Notes: generated from the letters alone by a model not told the origin. A stretch of 64,000 nucleotides of DNA from Adiantum capillus-veneris (GCA_014529385.2 CM043969.1:69755176-69819175); one strand, 5' to 3'. Shown: positions 21,790 through 33,308, counted from the first letter of the stretch. A program made the numbers and translations.

Positions 21790-22974
21790 CGTTAGGATGA
21801 GTATTTATACATACTGCAAGTAGCCCACATGGGTATAGCCGGAGGAAATTTCTCAGGGGAACTAACAACTAGAAAGGTGTTGCAATCAGACTATTGGTGG
21901 CCTACCTTATTCAAGGATGCATCACTTTTTGCAAAAGGATCTGATGAATGCCAATGTTACAAGATCATGCAACGAAAGGATAGGATGCTCTTACATCATG
22001 TTAGAGTGAATCAACCATTTGAAAAATGGGGTTTGGACTTTGTAAGCCCAATTAGTCAGGTAGCTTGTAGCACTCAATCTCGATATATTACCGTTGTCAT
22101 TGACTATGTGACAAAGTGGGCGGAAGCCAGGGCGACACGTAAGGCGGATGCAAGGTCAACTGCCAAGTTTCTTTTTGAGAACATTATTACAAGATTTGGT
22201 TGTCCCTTTGAGATATTGAGTGACAATGGTACTCATTTTATAAATGGAGTAATAAAAGAACTCACTACCAACTTTATGATAGCTCACCATAAGTCCACAC
22301 CTTATTATCCATAAGCAAATGGCCAAGCTGAGAGCAACAACGAGACCTTAATCTCTATCTTGACCAAAACGGTGGAAGCTCATCGCACAGATTGGGATTT
22401 AAAGATGACTTCAACTTTATGGGCTTATCGTAGTGCGTACAAAGTTGCCATTAACTACACACCGTTTAAGATGGTGTATGGCCAAGAAGTGGTTATGACA
22501 TTGGAGTTTGTCGTTCCTAGTCTTCTAGTAGCTTCTCAAGAAGGTTGGGATGATAACCCCTTAATTTAGCAATTATATATCCTTGGAAGGCTAGATGAAG
22601 AGAGGCAATTAGCTGTGCAAAATGCACTTAATGTGGAGTAAGATAGGAGGAAGAAATGGTTTGACCGTCATCTAAAGAACAAAGATATCAATGTTGGTGA
22701 TAAAGTCCTTATGTATGGAGTGCGTAACGAAAAGAAAAAGTTGAAATATGCGGGAAAAGGACCATATAGAGTATGTGCGATCACCCCACAAGGAACCATT
22801 TGTGTAGAGACTCTTGATGGAGTTGAAACCATTGGATTCCTCAATGGGAGCAAATTCAAAAGATACTATGATCCTTTAAGCCAAGAGGAGCTACATGCCA
22901 TCCATAAAAAAAAGGCACCCAAGGCACAAACAGAATTGAAGAAGATACAGGCTCAAGCTGAGGTTAAGGAGTGA
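21790..22974 (+). pseudogene. Integrase (element B), broken
   Basis: Inserts element DNA into chromosomes. A degraded zinc-binding part is followed by MGIAGGNFSGE, QSDYWWPTLFKDA and DECQCYK, then the catalytic core: Asp in WGLDFVSPI, Asp in LSDNGTHF and Glu in ANGQAESNNE. A TAA at 22312-22314 stands where YYPQANGQ is expected, consistent with CAA to TAA. More stops follow at 22567 and 22639. The C-terminal part has VGDKVLMYGVRNEKKK, GKGPYRV and a basic tail. Confidence 0.85.
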
Positions 22975-22989
22975 CAATGATGCATAAGA

Positions 22990-23594
22990 CGCCAACAAGA
23001 GGCTAACCTTGGAGATACACATGAATTCCACGTTGAAACGGATGAGGATTGGTTGGACTCTGACACACCTCTACGACACCCTATTGAGCTAAACAATGCC
23101 TATGGAAAAGTGCTATATAGCACCTTATTGGACACGGGTGCTAAATATAATCTGCTATCATATGGGGTGTGGTGTTAGTTAGGGAAGCCACCTCTATCTG
23201 AAAGTAGTATCCAAGTCAAGGGTGTCAACAAGAAAAAAACAACAGTTTTTGGAATCTAGCACACTTTTGTCAGTATGACAATGGGGTTGTAGCTCAAGAC
23301 TTTTTGGTCATGCCTACTGGAACTATGGAGGGTGATATAAACCTAGGATGCACGTGGATGATAGCCACCAAATGCACTATTGATTGGGGGACAGGGGGTG
23401 TCACAACACAGAAACCAACTCTTAGCCCTGCCACTCAATCCATAATCCCTGAGATATTACCTCTTAAGGAAATAAAACCCAAAACGTTGCATGTCCAAGA
23501 GGTTGAACCATATGTCTCCATAGCCCAACTCCATTAGGAGATTTCGGAGGTCTTTTGGAAGAGAGAGGAAAATAAGCTCCTCCAATGAGAGAAG
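22990..23594 (+). pseudogene. Aspartic protease domain located after the integrase (element B)
   Basis: A retropepsin-like fold: LLDTGAKYNLL with catalytic DTGA at 23131-23142, a LGKPPL segment, then, after a frameshift near 23250, QDFLVMPTG, INLGCTWM and KCTIDWGTG, which mirror the FLVM...LGRPW...TKC segments of gypsy proteases. Stops occur at 23176 and near 23257. In Ty3/gypsy the protease is normally before RT. Here the pre-RT region has none, so the order is gag-RT-RH-IN-PR. The copia element interrupts the region at 23594. Confidence 0.6.
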
Positions 23595-23786
23595 TGTTGG
23601 GGTATAAAGCCCAATGTGGTCGCCCAGGTAAGTGGGCGGGCCGCCTGGTATGTACACATATTCTTTTGTGAAAACCTAATAAGAACTCACTATGCTCTAC
23701 ACATTACAGTAGAGCGAGTTCACCATATCGTCGTGCTCTTCTTCTCGCACTCTCTCTCGCGACGCACTTCCGCTCGTACTCCTTCA
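23595..23786 (+). repeat. 5' LTR of the copia element
   Basis: 192 bp, begins TGTTGGGGTATAAAGCC and ends ACTCCTTCA. No strong TATA box other than GTATAAAG at the very start. Confidence 0.95.
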
Positions 23787-23788
23787 AC

Positions 23789-23800
23789 TGGTATCAGATC
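23789..23800 (+). promoter_or_regulatory. Primer binding site (initiator tRNA-Met type)
   Basis: TGGTATCAGATC two bases after the LTR. The usual plant copia primer site is TGGTATCAGAGC, so one base differs. Confidence 0.85.
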
Positions 23801-24868
23801 TCAGATCGAGGCTCGGGGCAGCATTTGCAGGTAGCCATAGTCACCTGCTCAGATTGGAGTGAGATTCGACAGGCAAAGACACGGCCCCAAATCCGTGTCT
23901 TCATTCTAAGAATTTCATTCTAAGGTCATCTCGGCCACCGTTTGGGTTCGACAGAGTTCTGCGTAGGCCATTTTCGACTACGTGGTCTCGGCGGGTGCAG
24001 ATCCGACTCTGCAAATTTGGGGTTTCGGCCTACGACTGCAGGTGCTGAGGATATCTGCACTTCCAAAGTGCTGATTTGTGGTTGTATACACAATGAAGGA
24101 TGGCTCACAGTTCTTGGAGGCGTGTCACATACGACACGGACGCATCTACACACAGACTGTAGGCGACATCCACTAGTTCATCAGGTAGCTTGTGTTTGCT
24201 GCTTGATATTCCAGATTTCATCTTGACATTGCAGGTACTTCCACATGGGATGTATTTTCAGAGATGATGTATGTCTGTTGAGGGTTTGCTGGATGTAAGT
24301 CACGCAGCAAACAACCGCCGCAGCGGTTACAGCATACAGTGGGAAATTTGTGGATGTATGACTTTGTGGGAAGTCTATGTACTGTCAGATTTACTGCAGC
24401 CTTTGTTGAGGGTCGAGTGAGGTTTTATTGAGCTAGGTGATTCTCGAATGTTGAGATCCTTTCAGTGATACAGGTCTTGGAGCGATCCCTCGAGCACCCT
24501 TAGATAGGCAGCTAGGATGCATTGACTGTGAGTTAGACAGTTGGGATTGCATCTTTGCTTTACTACCGTTGAGGCATTGTCGCAGTCTATGTTTACAGGA
24601 CAGTGACAGGACAGTGAGAGACAGTACAGGTGCAGGACAGGTTTACCCACAGCTTATAGTGTTAGAGAGACAGTGGTTTTCTGAGCTGTTTTTGGTCTGG
24701 TTTTTGAGTACACCAGAGCCATTTTACAAAGGAGACTCTACCAAAATTTATGAAGAATCTGAAGATTTCTTGGTTCATTTGACAGGTTGATATTGGTTCA
24801 GAGGTCAGTTTACAGGGTAAACTCTCCTGAATTTTTCCCAGGAAAGTAAACTACTGTGAAGCGTAGCT
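23801..24868 (+). other. Untranslated leader of the copia element
   Basis: About 1.07 kb between primer site and polyprotein start. It contains scattered short ORFs on both strands without supporting features. Confidence 0.6.
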
Positions 24869-27800
24869 ATGGTTGGATCACAAGACACTGCTCTTTACAA
24901 TATCAAGAAGCTGGATGGAACCAATTTTCCATTGTGGAAGAAGCAGATTTGGCACGTGTTGGTACAAAAGAAGCAGATAAAACCTATAAACCTCAAGGGG
25001 ATAAAACCAGAAGATATGGACGAAGATGAATGGAGAAAAATGGATGAATTGGCACTTTCTACCATTATGCTGACTTTGGCAGAAAGCGTTTACTTCAATG
25101 TAGCAGACGAGATGTCAGCTTATCAAGCATGGTTAAAGCTGAGTGATCTTTATGAGAAGCAGAGTGCAGCTTCACAGGTATACTGGCTTAAGAAGCTTAT
25201 TGACTTGAAGATGAAAGAAGGGACACCTATGTCCAATCATCTGAATGAATTCAACACCATCTACAGTCAGTTGTCAGCTCAAGGTGTCAAGTTTGATGAA
25301 CCTGTTAGAGCTATGTTCCTGTTGATCACATTGCCGGAAAGTTGGGACACTTTTCGTACAGCTTTGAGTAATTCTGCACCTCCAGATGGTTTGAACATAG
25401 CAGGTGTAGAAGGAAGTCTGCTTACTGAAGAAACCAATAGAAAGACAATGGACAAAGGCAAAGGAACAACCTTAGTTGTCAGGGGAAGGACCAAAGAAAA
25501 GTACAAAGGTGGAAAGAGGAATCAGTCTCGTAGCAAGTCCCGCTGTGCTAAAGGCAAGAGTGACATAGAATGCTACCATTGTGGCAAGAAGGGTCACATG
25601 CAAAGAGACTGCAAAGAATGGAAAGCAGAAAAAGGCAAAGAGAAAGCTGAAGACCATGGTGAGAAGAACAAGTCCTCAGTGAAGATTCAAGAAATAAATG
25701 TGACAAACACTGTTGCAGAGGATGACAGTCTAGTGTCAGGAGACATCTACTTCTTGAAGAATACAATGGACTCAGCTCTTCTTACAGCATCTGATGGAAA
25801 TGCACTGAGTGGCTGGATTATAGACTCAGGGGCATCATTTCATTTGTCTCCAAACAAGGAGTGGTTTACCTCTTATGTGACCACTAAAGATCATGTTTGG
25901 CTAGGCAATGGGCAGACATGTGAGATCTTAGGTGTTGGAGATGTTCAATTGAAGTTTCAGAATGGCTCTTCTTTCACGCTGAAGAATGTGAGACATGTTC
26001 CTGCAATTACAAAGAGCTTGATCAGCACAGGTTTACTTGATGATGCTGGCTACGTCACCACTTTTGGACAGAACATGTGGAAGATATCCAAGAGTTCTAT
26101 GACAATAGCACATGGAGTAAAGTCTGGAGGACTTTACATGATTTATGTATCAAATGTCTCTAAAAATGTAATCAATGTAACCGAGAAGCCGAATGTTTCT
26201 TTGTGGCATAACCGGTTAGGACATATGTCCAAGAAGGGAATGGAAATCTTGTCTCGTTCTGGTTATTTGCTTGGCTTGTCATTTAATGATTTTGAATTTT
26301 GTGAACATTGTCTGTATGGTAAGCAAACACAGCATCCACATAAGCATAGAAGCAGTAGAAGAGATACACAGTTGGCACTTGTTCATAGTGATTTGTGTGG
26401 ACCTATGCCTATTCTATCTCTAGGGGGGGCTTCTTACTTTATGACATTTATAGATGATTACTCGAGGAAAGTATGGGTTTACTTTCTCAAGCACAAAGAT
26501 GAAGCGTTTCGTGTTTTCAAAACGTTTGTGACACTTGTGGAGAATCGGAGTGGCAAGAAGCTTAAATGCTTACGCACTAACAATGGTGGAGAGTATGTTT
26601 CAAAGGCCTTTCAGGACTTTTGTGAGTCAAAAGGTATAAAACGTGAACTTACTGCTCCTTACAATCCTCCTCAAAATGGTGTTGCTGAGAGGATGAATAG
26701 GACCATACAAGAGAAGGTCAGAAGTATGTTGTCTAATGCACAGCTGCCAAATGGGTTTTGGGATGAAGCTGTATCAACAGCTGTTCATCTTATAAATAGA
26801 TCTCCTAGCAAGGTTTTGCAGAAGGATTCAGTGCCAGAGATGGTATGGTCAGGCAAGGTGCCCTCATACAAGCATCTCAGAGTCTTTAGCTCTGAGGCAT
26901 ATACTCACGTTCTAAAGGAATTTAGGAGCAAACTTGAGCCAAAGAGTAGAAAGTGCATCTTTCTAGGCTATGGTAATTCTGGTGAGATGGGGTACAGACT
27001 TTGGGATCCCGAATCCAGAAAGGTTATCCGCAGCAATGATGTTCACTTTAATGAATCCAAATATCATTCTAAACCAGAGAGGGTTGAGGAGATTAGAAGA
27101 GTTGTCTTCCAAGAAGATGGACCTGCACGTGCAAGACAAAATGTCAGGGCTCAAGAGGAGCAAGGACAGGATAGATTGGAACCACAAGTTGTGACTGAGC
27201 CTGAGCCACCTATTGTGCGTAGATCTGGACGTATCACGCGACCTCCTGATAGGTTTGTTCCATCTATGAACTATGTCATGTTGACTGATTGCAATGAGCC
27301 TTCATGTTACAAGGAAGCAGTGCAAATGAAGGACTCCAGGAATTCGCAACTGGCCATGCAGTCAAAGATGACAGCTCTGCATAAAAACCAGACATGGAAG
27401 CTAGTTAAATTACCACAGGGCAAAAAGTCTAAGCCACCTATTGTGCGTAGATCTGGACGTATCACGCGACCTCCTGATAGGTTTGTTCCATCTATGAACT
27501 ATGTCATGTTGACTGATTGCAATGAGCCTTCATGTTACAAGGAAGCAGTGCAAATGAAGGACTCCAGGAATTCGCAAGTGGCCATGCAGTCAAAGATGAC
27601 AGCTCTGCATAAAAACCAGACATGGAAGCTAGTTAAATTACCACAGGGCAAAAAGTCTCTACCTTGTAAATGGGTTTACAGGTATAAGATCACCGCTCAT
27701 GATAGTCAGCCAAAGTACAAAGCAAGGCTTGTTGCCAAGGGCTTTAAGCAAGAACAAGGCATTGACTTTGATGAAGTCTTCTCTTCAGTGGTCAAGATGA

Positions 27801-29077
27801 CTACATTGAGATGCTTTCTTGCATTGGTTGCCATATTAGATTTGGTGTTGCACCAAATGGATGCCAAGACAACGTTCTTGCATGGTGATTTAGATGTGGA
27901 AATTTACATGCAGTAGCCAGAAGTTGTTGACAAAGGCAAGGAAGATTTGGTATGCCAGTTGTTAAAGAGTCTTAATGGCTTAAAACAATCACCGAGGGCA
28001 TGGTACCATAAGTTCCACAAGTTTATACTTTCTCAAGGCTACCAATGTAGTGAGTTCGATCACTGTCTATATACAAAGAGAGCTAAGGATGGCAGCAGTT
28101 GGCTGATCCTTATTTTGTATGTGGATGACATGTTGATTGCTGGCAAGCACTTGGAAGAAATTTCAGCTTTGAAGTCAAAGATGGCAAAATCGTTTGACAT
28201 GAAAGACATGGGTGAGGCAAGTCATATACTTGGTATGCGCATTGAGAGAGACAGATCAAAGAAGTTGATTTGGTTATCTCAAACAGAGTATATTGACAAG
28301 GTTTTGCAACGTTTCCATATGGAGAAGGGAAAGGCATTGAGTGTTCCATTGCCACCATATGTGAAACTTAGCAAACAAGATTGTCCTGTGTCTAAGGAAG
28401 AACATGCTGAAATGGATAAGATTCCATATGCTTTTGCAGTGGGTAGTTTAATGTATGAAATGATTGCTACTCGCCCAGACATTGCATTTGCAGTGGGAGT
28501 AGTAAGTCGATATATGTCAAACCCAGGCAAGAAACATTGGGAGGCAGTGAAAGGAATATTGAGATACCTGAAAGCTACAAAGAGTATGTGTATATGCTAT
28601 GGGAGTCAGGAGCTAAGTGTAAAGGGTTTTACAGACTCAGATTATGCAGGTGACTTAGACAACCGAAGGTCTACGTCAGGGTATGTCTTTACATTGGCTG
28701 GTGGAGCAGTATCATGGCATTCTAGATTACAAGATTGTGTTACTCAGTCCATTACAGAGGCTGAATATGTTGCAGCATCAGAGGCATGCAAAGAATCAAT
28801 TTGGCTTAATGGACTAGTAACAGATTTGGGAATCAAAGAAGAGATGCATGTGTTATATTGTGATAGTCAAAGTGCTATACAATTGGCTCGCAATCCAGTT
28901 TATCACTCAAAGACAACGCATGTGGATGTGAAGTATCATTTCATCAGGGAAATGCTCGAGGATAAGCAACTTCAGCTTGTCAAAGTTCACACCACAGAAA
29001 ATCCTGCTGATCTACTTACAAAAGGACTTCCCTCAAAGAGCTTTGCGCATTTTCGCAAGCAGTTAGGTGTAGGGTAG
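24869..29077 (+). pseudogene. Copia gag-pol polyprotein, single in-frame stop
   Basis: 1,402 codons from ATG 24869 (MVGSQDTALYNIKKLDGTNF), interrupted only by TAG at 27914-27916 (codon 1016, after EIYMQ), where the family usually has Glu or Gln. Domains by residue: gag 1-230; zinc knuckle CYHCGKKGHMQRDC 235-248; protease DSGA at 319; pre-integrase LWHNRLGHM and CEHCLYGKQ around 450-490; integrase core D508, N571, E607 (DD35E spacing kept, second Asp changed to Asn in RTNNGGEY); RT from KWVYRYK with YVDD near 1084; RNase H with FTDSDYAGD and EAEYVAA. A 76-codon tandem duplication precedes the RT. Cytoplasmic particle proteins that reverse-transcribe and integrate the element. Confidence 0.95.
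27206..27661 (+). repeat. 228 bp tandem duplication inside the copia ORF
   Basis: 27206-27433 and 27434-27661 are near identical; the visible difference is CAACTGG versus CAAGTGG (Leu to Val). Exactly 76 codons, so the frame is kept (residues 780-855 and 856-931). It repeats the region between integrase and RT, including VRRSGRITRPPDRF and HKNQTWKLVKLP. Confidence 0.95.
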
Positions 29078-29155
29078 TACATCACTTCTCTACATCTCTT
29101 GTATATTAGCTTGTATAGTAGTTTCTCTCACACTTAAAGTACCACATTGGACTTT

Positions 29156-29166
29156 AAGTGGGAGGT
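29156..29166 (+). promoter_or_regulatory. Polypurine tract of the copia element
   Basis: AAGTGGGAGGT directly before the 3' LTR, the common copia form. Confidence 0.9.
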
Positions 29167-29358
29167 TGTTGGGGTATAAAGCCCAATGTGGTCGCCCAGG
29201 TAAGTGGGCGGGCCGCCAGGTATGTACACATATTCATTTGTGAAAACCTAATAAGAACTCACTATGCTCTACACATTACAGTAGAGCGAGTTCACCATAT
29301 CGTCGTGCTCTTCTTCTCGCACTCTCTCTCGCGTCGCAATTCTGCTCGTACTCCTTCA
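29167..29358 (+). repeat. 3' LTR of the copia element
   Basis: 192 bp, same ends as the 5' LTR with five substitutions. Followed by the AGAAG target duplication. Confidence 0.95.
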
Positions 29359-29441
29359 AGAAGAGCCTACGTTACGTAGAAAAATAGATTGATATTAGCA
29401 AAAATATAAAAGGTGTCCCTCTCCTCATTTAATAATCTAGT

Positions 29442-30190
29442 GGTCCTTGAAGACGATCACTCTGTTTCATTTAATGCGAGCACCTTTTTCAGAAGGTAGA
29501 TGCGGTGCATTTGATACGGCTTACGTCATCACTAGAACTCAAAAAGTTACAAAACTATCAAGTGGTGGAAGATTTTGAAACTTTTGATACTGTCAATGCG
29601 TCCGGAACGCCCAAATATCCTAGAAATGAATGTCCAATTGCCTCGCTCCGACATCCAAAGAGGCAAAGAATGTTAAAAACCCCTAAAAGAACATTTTACT
29701 AACGCCGCGCGAGGGGGCATTCCAAAATTTTGGAAAGCCTCCTCGCGTGCCGTTAGTAAAAAACCTCTTTTTTCCTCTTTTAGGGAGTTTTTTGAGAGGA
29801 AAATGTCAAAAAACCTCTTAAAAGGGGCTTTCTTGAAAGATAATTGTCCAAAAATCACTAAAAGGAGCTTTGTACTAACGGCGCGCAGAGGGGCATTCTA
29901 GAATTTTAGAATGCCTCCTCACGCGCCTTAAGTAAAAAGCCCATTTTTTTGGGGTTTTTTGACTTTTTTTGCCTCTCCGGATGTCGGAATGAGACAAGTA
30001 GACATTCGTTTTTAGGGTATTTTGGCGTTCCGGACGCATTGGTGGTGTCAAAAGCCTCAAAATCTATCACTATTTGATAGTTTGTGACTTTTCAACTTTC
30101 AGTGATGACGTAAGCTGCATTGAATGCGCCGCACCTGCCTCCTGAAAAAGACACTCGCATTAAATAAAAAAGTGACCGTTTTCAAGGACG
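29442..30190. mobile_element. Fold-back element with nested palindromes
   Basis: About 750 bp whose left part (29442-29670) and right part (29950-30190) are imperfect inverted repeats: CCTTGAAGACGATCACT against CCTTGAAAACGGTCACT, and shared ATTTAATGCGAG, GCTTACGTCATCACT and AATGCGTCCGGAACGCC. Between them lie two further near-perfect palindromes, 29697-29759 and 29873-29937, both of the form TACTAACG-GCGCG...AGGCATTC-centre-GAATGCC...CGTTAGTA. No ORF of interest. A non-coding DNA element of fold-back or MITE type; target duplication not determined. Confidence 0.75.
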
Positions 30191-30410
30191 ATTGGGAATA
30201 TAAATCTACTTTTTAGAGTGTCTGGTGTCCTTTTGGACGTACTCACAAGGTGCAAGTGCATTTTAAAAAAAGTTTCTAGAGAGAGAAATACAATTTCTTA
30301 CAAGGCCCTCCAAATGACCTCCGAAATTTTATAATGTCTAGAGCTTCAACTGATGTAGTTGAACTTAAAGCTTGAGAAACACAAGACCCATCCCAATATA
30401 ACAAAGAAAA
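30191..30410. other. Spacer between fold-back element and W-P-K region
   Basis: No coding evidence. Probably decayed element B sequence. Confidence 0.4.
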
Positions 30411-31103
30411 CATACAAGTGGTCCCCTAAAGCTTCTTTAGCGACCATAGCTAGTGCTAAAAGACAGAAGCTTGGTAAGAGACGTCCCACTCGTCCCAAGA
30501 AATGTAAATAAACGTTGCGTTGGATTCCTAAAAAATTATTGGAAGCCCAAGGCTACTATGAAGGAAATGATTAAATCTGGGTGCCAAAACGTAAATTGTG
30601 CTCTTACTTGTCACCTGGCCCATGTGAGCCCAATCCTGTAACTCCCAAACAAATTGAAGATTGTGGAAAGAAAAAAATCACGGAATGCTACACACCTGCT
30701 TCAGAGCTAGTTTGGGTGCCGAAGAAAGAACGATTTGTTCCACCTAGTTTAGGAGCAGGAAAGTCAAATGAAGCTTCTTGCTTTTCATGTAGTTCCTATA
30801 CGAAAATAGAAGCTTTGACACAACCTCCATCCACCATTGTACATATCCATACAAACAAGGAAGAGTTTGCACCTCCCGTTGTAAGTTCACCACCTACAAC
30901 AACGTTGCAAATAAAAGCATGGGAGAGTACCTTACCACCCTTGCAACTAGACGAAACGCATAGGGCGGTCCAAAACTATTGGTTAAAGCCTTCACCCATA
31001 ACAAATTTGGAACAATTGGTTTCAAAAGGTGACAACATCATTCCAAAAGGTATGATCTACCCAAGGAAGGGGGGAGTGTTTGTTGACATCCATCATTCAC
31101 CCC
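30411..31103 (+). pseudogene. W-P-K repeat polypeptide (element B), broken
   Basis: Matches 7870-8560 of element A. The motif W-(V/I/S)-P-K occurs four times: YKWSPK, LRWIPK, IWVPKRK and LVWVPKKER. Two stops (near 30513 and 30572) interrupt the first half; from 30581 a long open frame runs to 31123 with KKKITECYTPASEL, ESTLPPLQLDE and MIYPRKGGVFVDIH. The last words lie over the internal purine tract. No known family comes to mind. Position after integrase and protease suggests an accessory or gag-derived C-terminal protein. Confidence 0.55.
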
Positions 31104-31241
31104 AGTCAAAAAATATTGGTTAAAGACTTCACCCATAACAACTTTGGAACAACTGGTTTCAAAAGGTGATGATATCATTCCAAAAGGTATGATCTACCGA
31201 AGGAAGGGGGGAGTGTTTGTTGACATCCATCATTCACTTGC
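30971..31241 (+). repeat. 137 bp tandem duplication over the internal PPT
   Basis: The block from ATTGGTTAAAG...CACCCATAACAA through AAGGAAGGGGGGAGTGTTTG to CATCCATCATTCAC occurs twice, with TGTTGACATCC at 31081 and 31218. Element A has one copy. The duplication doubles the internal purine tract. Confidence 0.85.
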
Positions 31242-31294
31242 TTTCCTCTCAACCTTCCTCCCTGACCTCTCAATCTCTAATCCTAGGGAATGTA

Positions 31295-31301
31295 TATATA
31301 A
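31295..31301 (+). promoter_or_regulatory. Internal TATA box (element B)
   Basis: TATATAA in GGGAATGTATATATAAGTCC, matching 8634-8641 of element A, about 175 bp upstream of the small ORF. Confidence 0.45.
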
Positions 31302-31473
31302 GTCCTTATACTCACCAAAACAAGATAAAAAAGCAAAGAGCAAGATCCACCAAACAATACTGTGAAAACTTACAGTTCTATACATAACACAAAATCATAA
31401 AAACACATTATGCACAAGAACATGACCCTTGTAATATTTGCACTCTAATCATCATCTATCTGTGTGTACAGGT

Positions 31474-31854
31474 ATGGCTAGTACGCTAGAGTCATCCACT
31501 CCTGCCTTGGGTGAGAGGAAGCCTCGTTACTTTTCACAAGCGTTTCACATGGTCTTTCTGGTGCCTTCCTATGAATGGGATTTGGTAGGTACGCTAGCAT
31601 GTGAGAGGAATTTCGAGGAGTTAGAATGGCGGATACATCTCTTGACCACGACTAATCCATACATAGTAGAGAGTGTCTCTCCCATTGCACAAGCCTATCC
31701 TTTTGACCAAGATGACTATAGGCATCTAGTGACCTTGTTAGTAAACATTTGTGCCTCTGACGAGATGAAGAAGATTTACATGATTACACAGATGGCACAT
31801 ATGGTCTCACAGATGATGACTTTTTTTTTCTCGACGACGAGGATAGGGGTTTAG
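31474..31854 (+). pseudogene. Small accessory ORF of element B, frameshifted tail
   Basis: Starts MASTLESSTPALGERKPRY after TGTACAGGT, like 8778 in element A. Homology holds through YPFDQDDYRHLVTLLVN, then an indel near 31755 shifts the frame, giving an unrelated tail that ends at 31854, where element A stops after EEENLHD. Function unknown. Confidence 0.55.
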
Positions 31855-33034
31855 CCTTAGGGTTCCCCTCCAATCTCTACAGTATCCTATCCCTTGACTC
31901 TCTAAGGGGAGTGCAAATAATTAGGTTAGGGTTCATTATGTTTTTTAATTGTGTTAAATAAGTGTTGGTACCTTTTTCCACTAATGTGCCTCTAGAAGGT
32001 GGATGTTTGGTAGTAACTATTGTGCAGTTTGTGACTTCATAAGGATTCCTTTGAAGGACAATGATAATGCATGTTTACATGTTACATCGGATGTTCTCCA
32101 TTATATCAGGTGTACTACTTCCTTTTATCTATGCTTCCACATTTACATGTTTGCATCTTGTCATTTGAATTCTAACAATGCATAAAATTTATGAACTTGT
32201 GACATTGCCACTATTTAGATGCTATAATTTTTTCAAAATTCTAGTACCTTGTTCTTCTCTTTGAGTTTGGTCTATTAGTTGGTTTTAAGTAGGTATCAGG
32301 ACCTTAGGCTAAACTACGCCACTTATATGCTGACTTTAATTCCTAAATAGTCTATTAATTGTAGTAAGTTCAGTAATGTTTTAGGCTATGAGGATATAGT
32401 TCTCTCTAGTTTATTCTATCTAAGTGTGACTTTTGTTATGGAAGCCCATGTGTTAAGCTGGTATTTGAGACCTTGAGTCTCCCAGCTACTGCTGGTATTT
32501 GAGACCTCGAGTCCCCCAGCTACTTGTAGCAACTAAAAAAACAACAAAAAAGAAAACAAAGGAAAAAAAAAAAGAGAAAAAGAAAAGAGAAAGCAAATAG
32601 CACAAACTTCCTTGTATTTTATTTGGATCACACTTAAGTGGTATCAGTGACAAGACCACTAGTCCTTAGACCCCGACGAGCATTCCTAGGGTTAACTACT
32701 CTTTAGTCAATATTTTTTAATTAATGTTGGTCAATCTAGTACTTACTTTAGCCCTAGCTCTTGTGTACTTCTCTTAGAGTTGACCTAATAAACCCTAACT
32801 CAATTGCATTTTATCGAGGTACTACACTTGTTCTAGTTGGCAATGTTAAAATTCACGAATTTGTTTTTGCATTTTCTAGAATATTATGTATGCATCTCAC
32901 TTATTGCACACCTACACATGCTGCCTTTGATCTTTCACAATGTTGTTTTTCTTCTGACACAGGTACTTCTATCGTGGATCCTGATGCTGCACTGTTATGT
33001 TCCGAGGACGGAATCTACATCAGGAAGAGGGGCA
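31855..33034 (+). other. 3' non-coding region of element B
   Basis: No supported gene. 32457-32523 contains a ~38 bp tandem duplication (GCTGGTATTTGAGACC ... CCCAGCTACT twice). 32524-32600 is A-rich. The region ends with the family PPT AGGAAGAGGGG at 33021-33032. Confidence 0.6.
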
Positions 33035-33308
33035 TGTTAACCACTGGTGTCCACTTCTAGTAGTCATGGGCCGGGCTTGTCGGTCTAATAGGAAAAGTAT
33101 AAGAGTGATTGCCGATGAGAGGCACACTCTAACAGGAACATTCAAGGGTTAGTTGGCTAAGTATGGGTACCCAAGTGTGAATGGGGCGAGCTCATATAAA
33201 AGTCACCTAAACCTAAAAATCATTCATTCTTTCATTTGTGCACTTGAAGAGTGCTCTTGCTCCATCTCCATCTTCTTCTTCTTCATCTCCTTGTGTGTGT
33301 GTGTATGC

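Larger units (their letters stand above)
23595..29358 (+). mobile_element. Ty1/copia retrotransposon, nearly intact, inserted in element B
   Basis: 5,764 bp with 192 bp LTRs (TGTTGGGGTA...CCTTCA) differing at 5 positions by my count (about 2.6%). Target duplication AGAAG is perfect (23590-23594 and 29359-29363). Primer site, polypurine tract and the copia order gag-PR-IN-RT-RH are all present. One stop codon, one internal duplication and one changed integrase residue mark it as a recently inactivated or never-active copy. Overall wording resembles the Tork/Tnt1-like side of copia, which I did not test. Confidence 0.96.

Noticed and set aside
29442-30190. CRISPR-like or rRNA-like structure in the palindromic region
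   Set aside because: Palindromes are inverted, not spaced direct repeats, and the sequence does not resemble any structural RNA I know.
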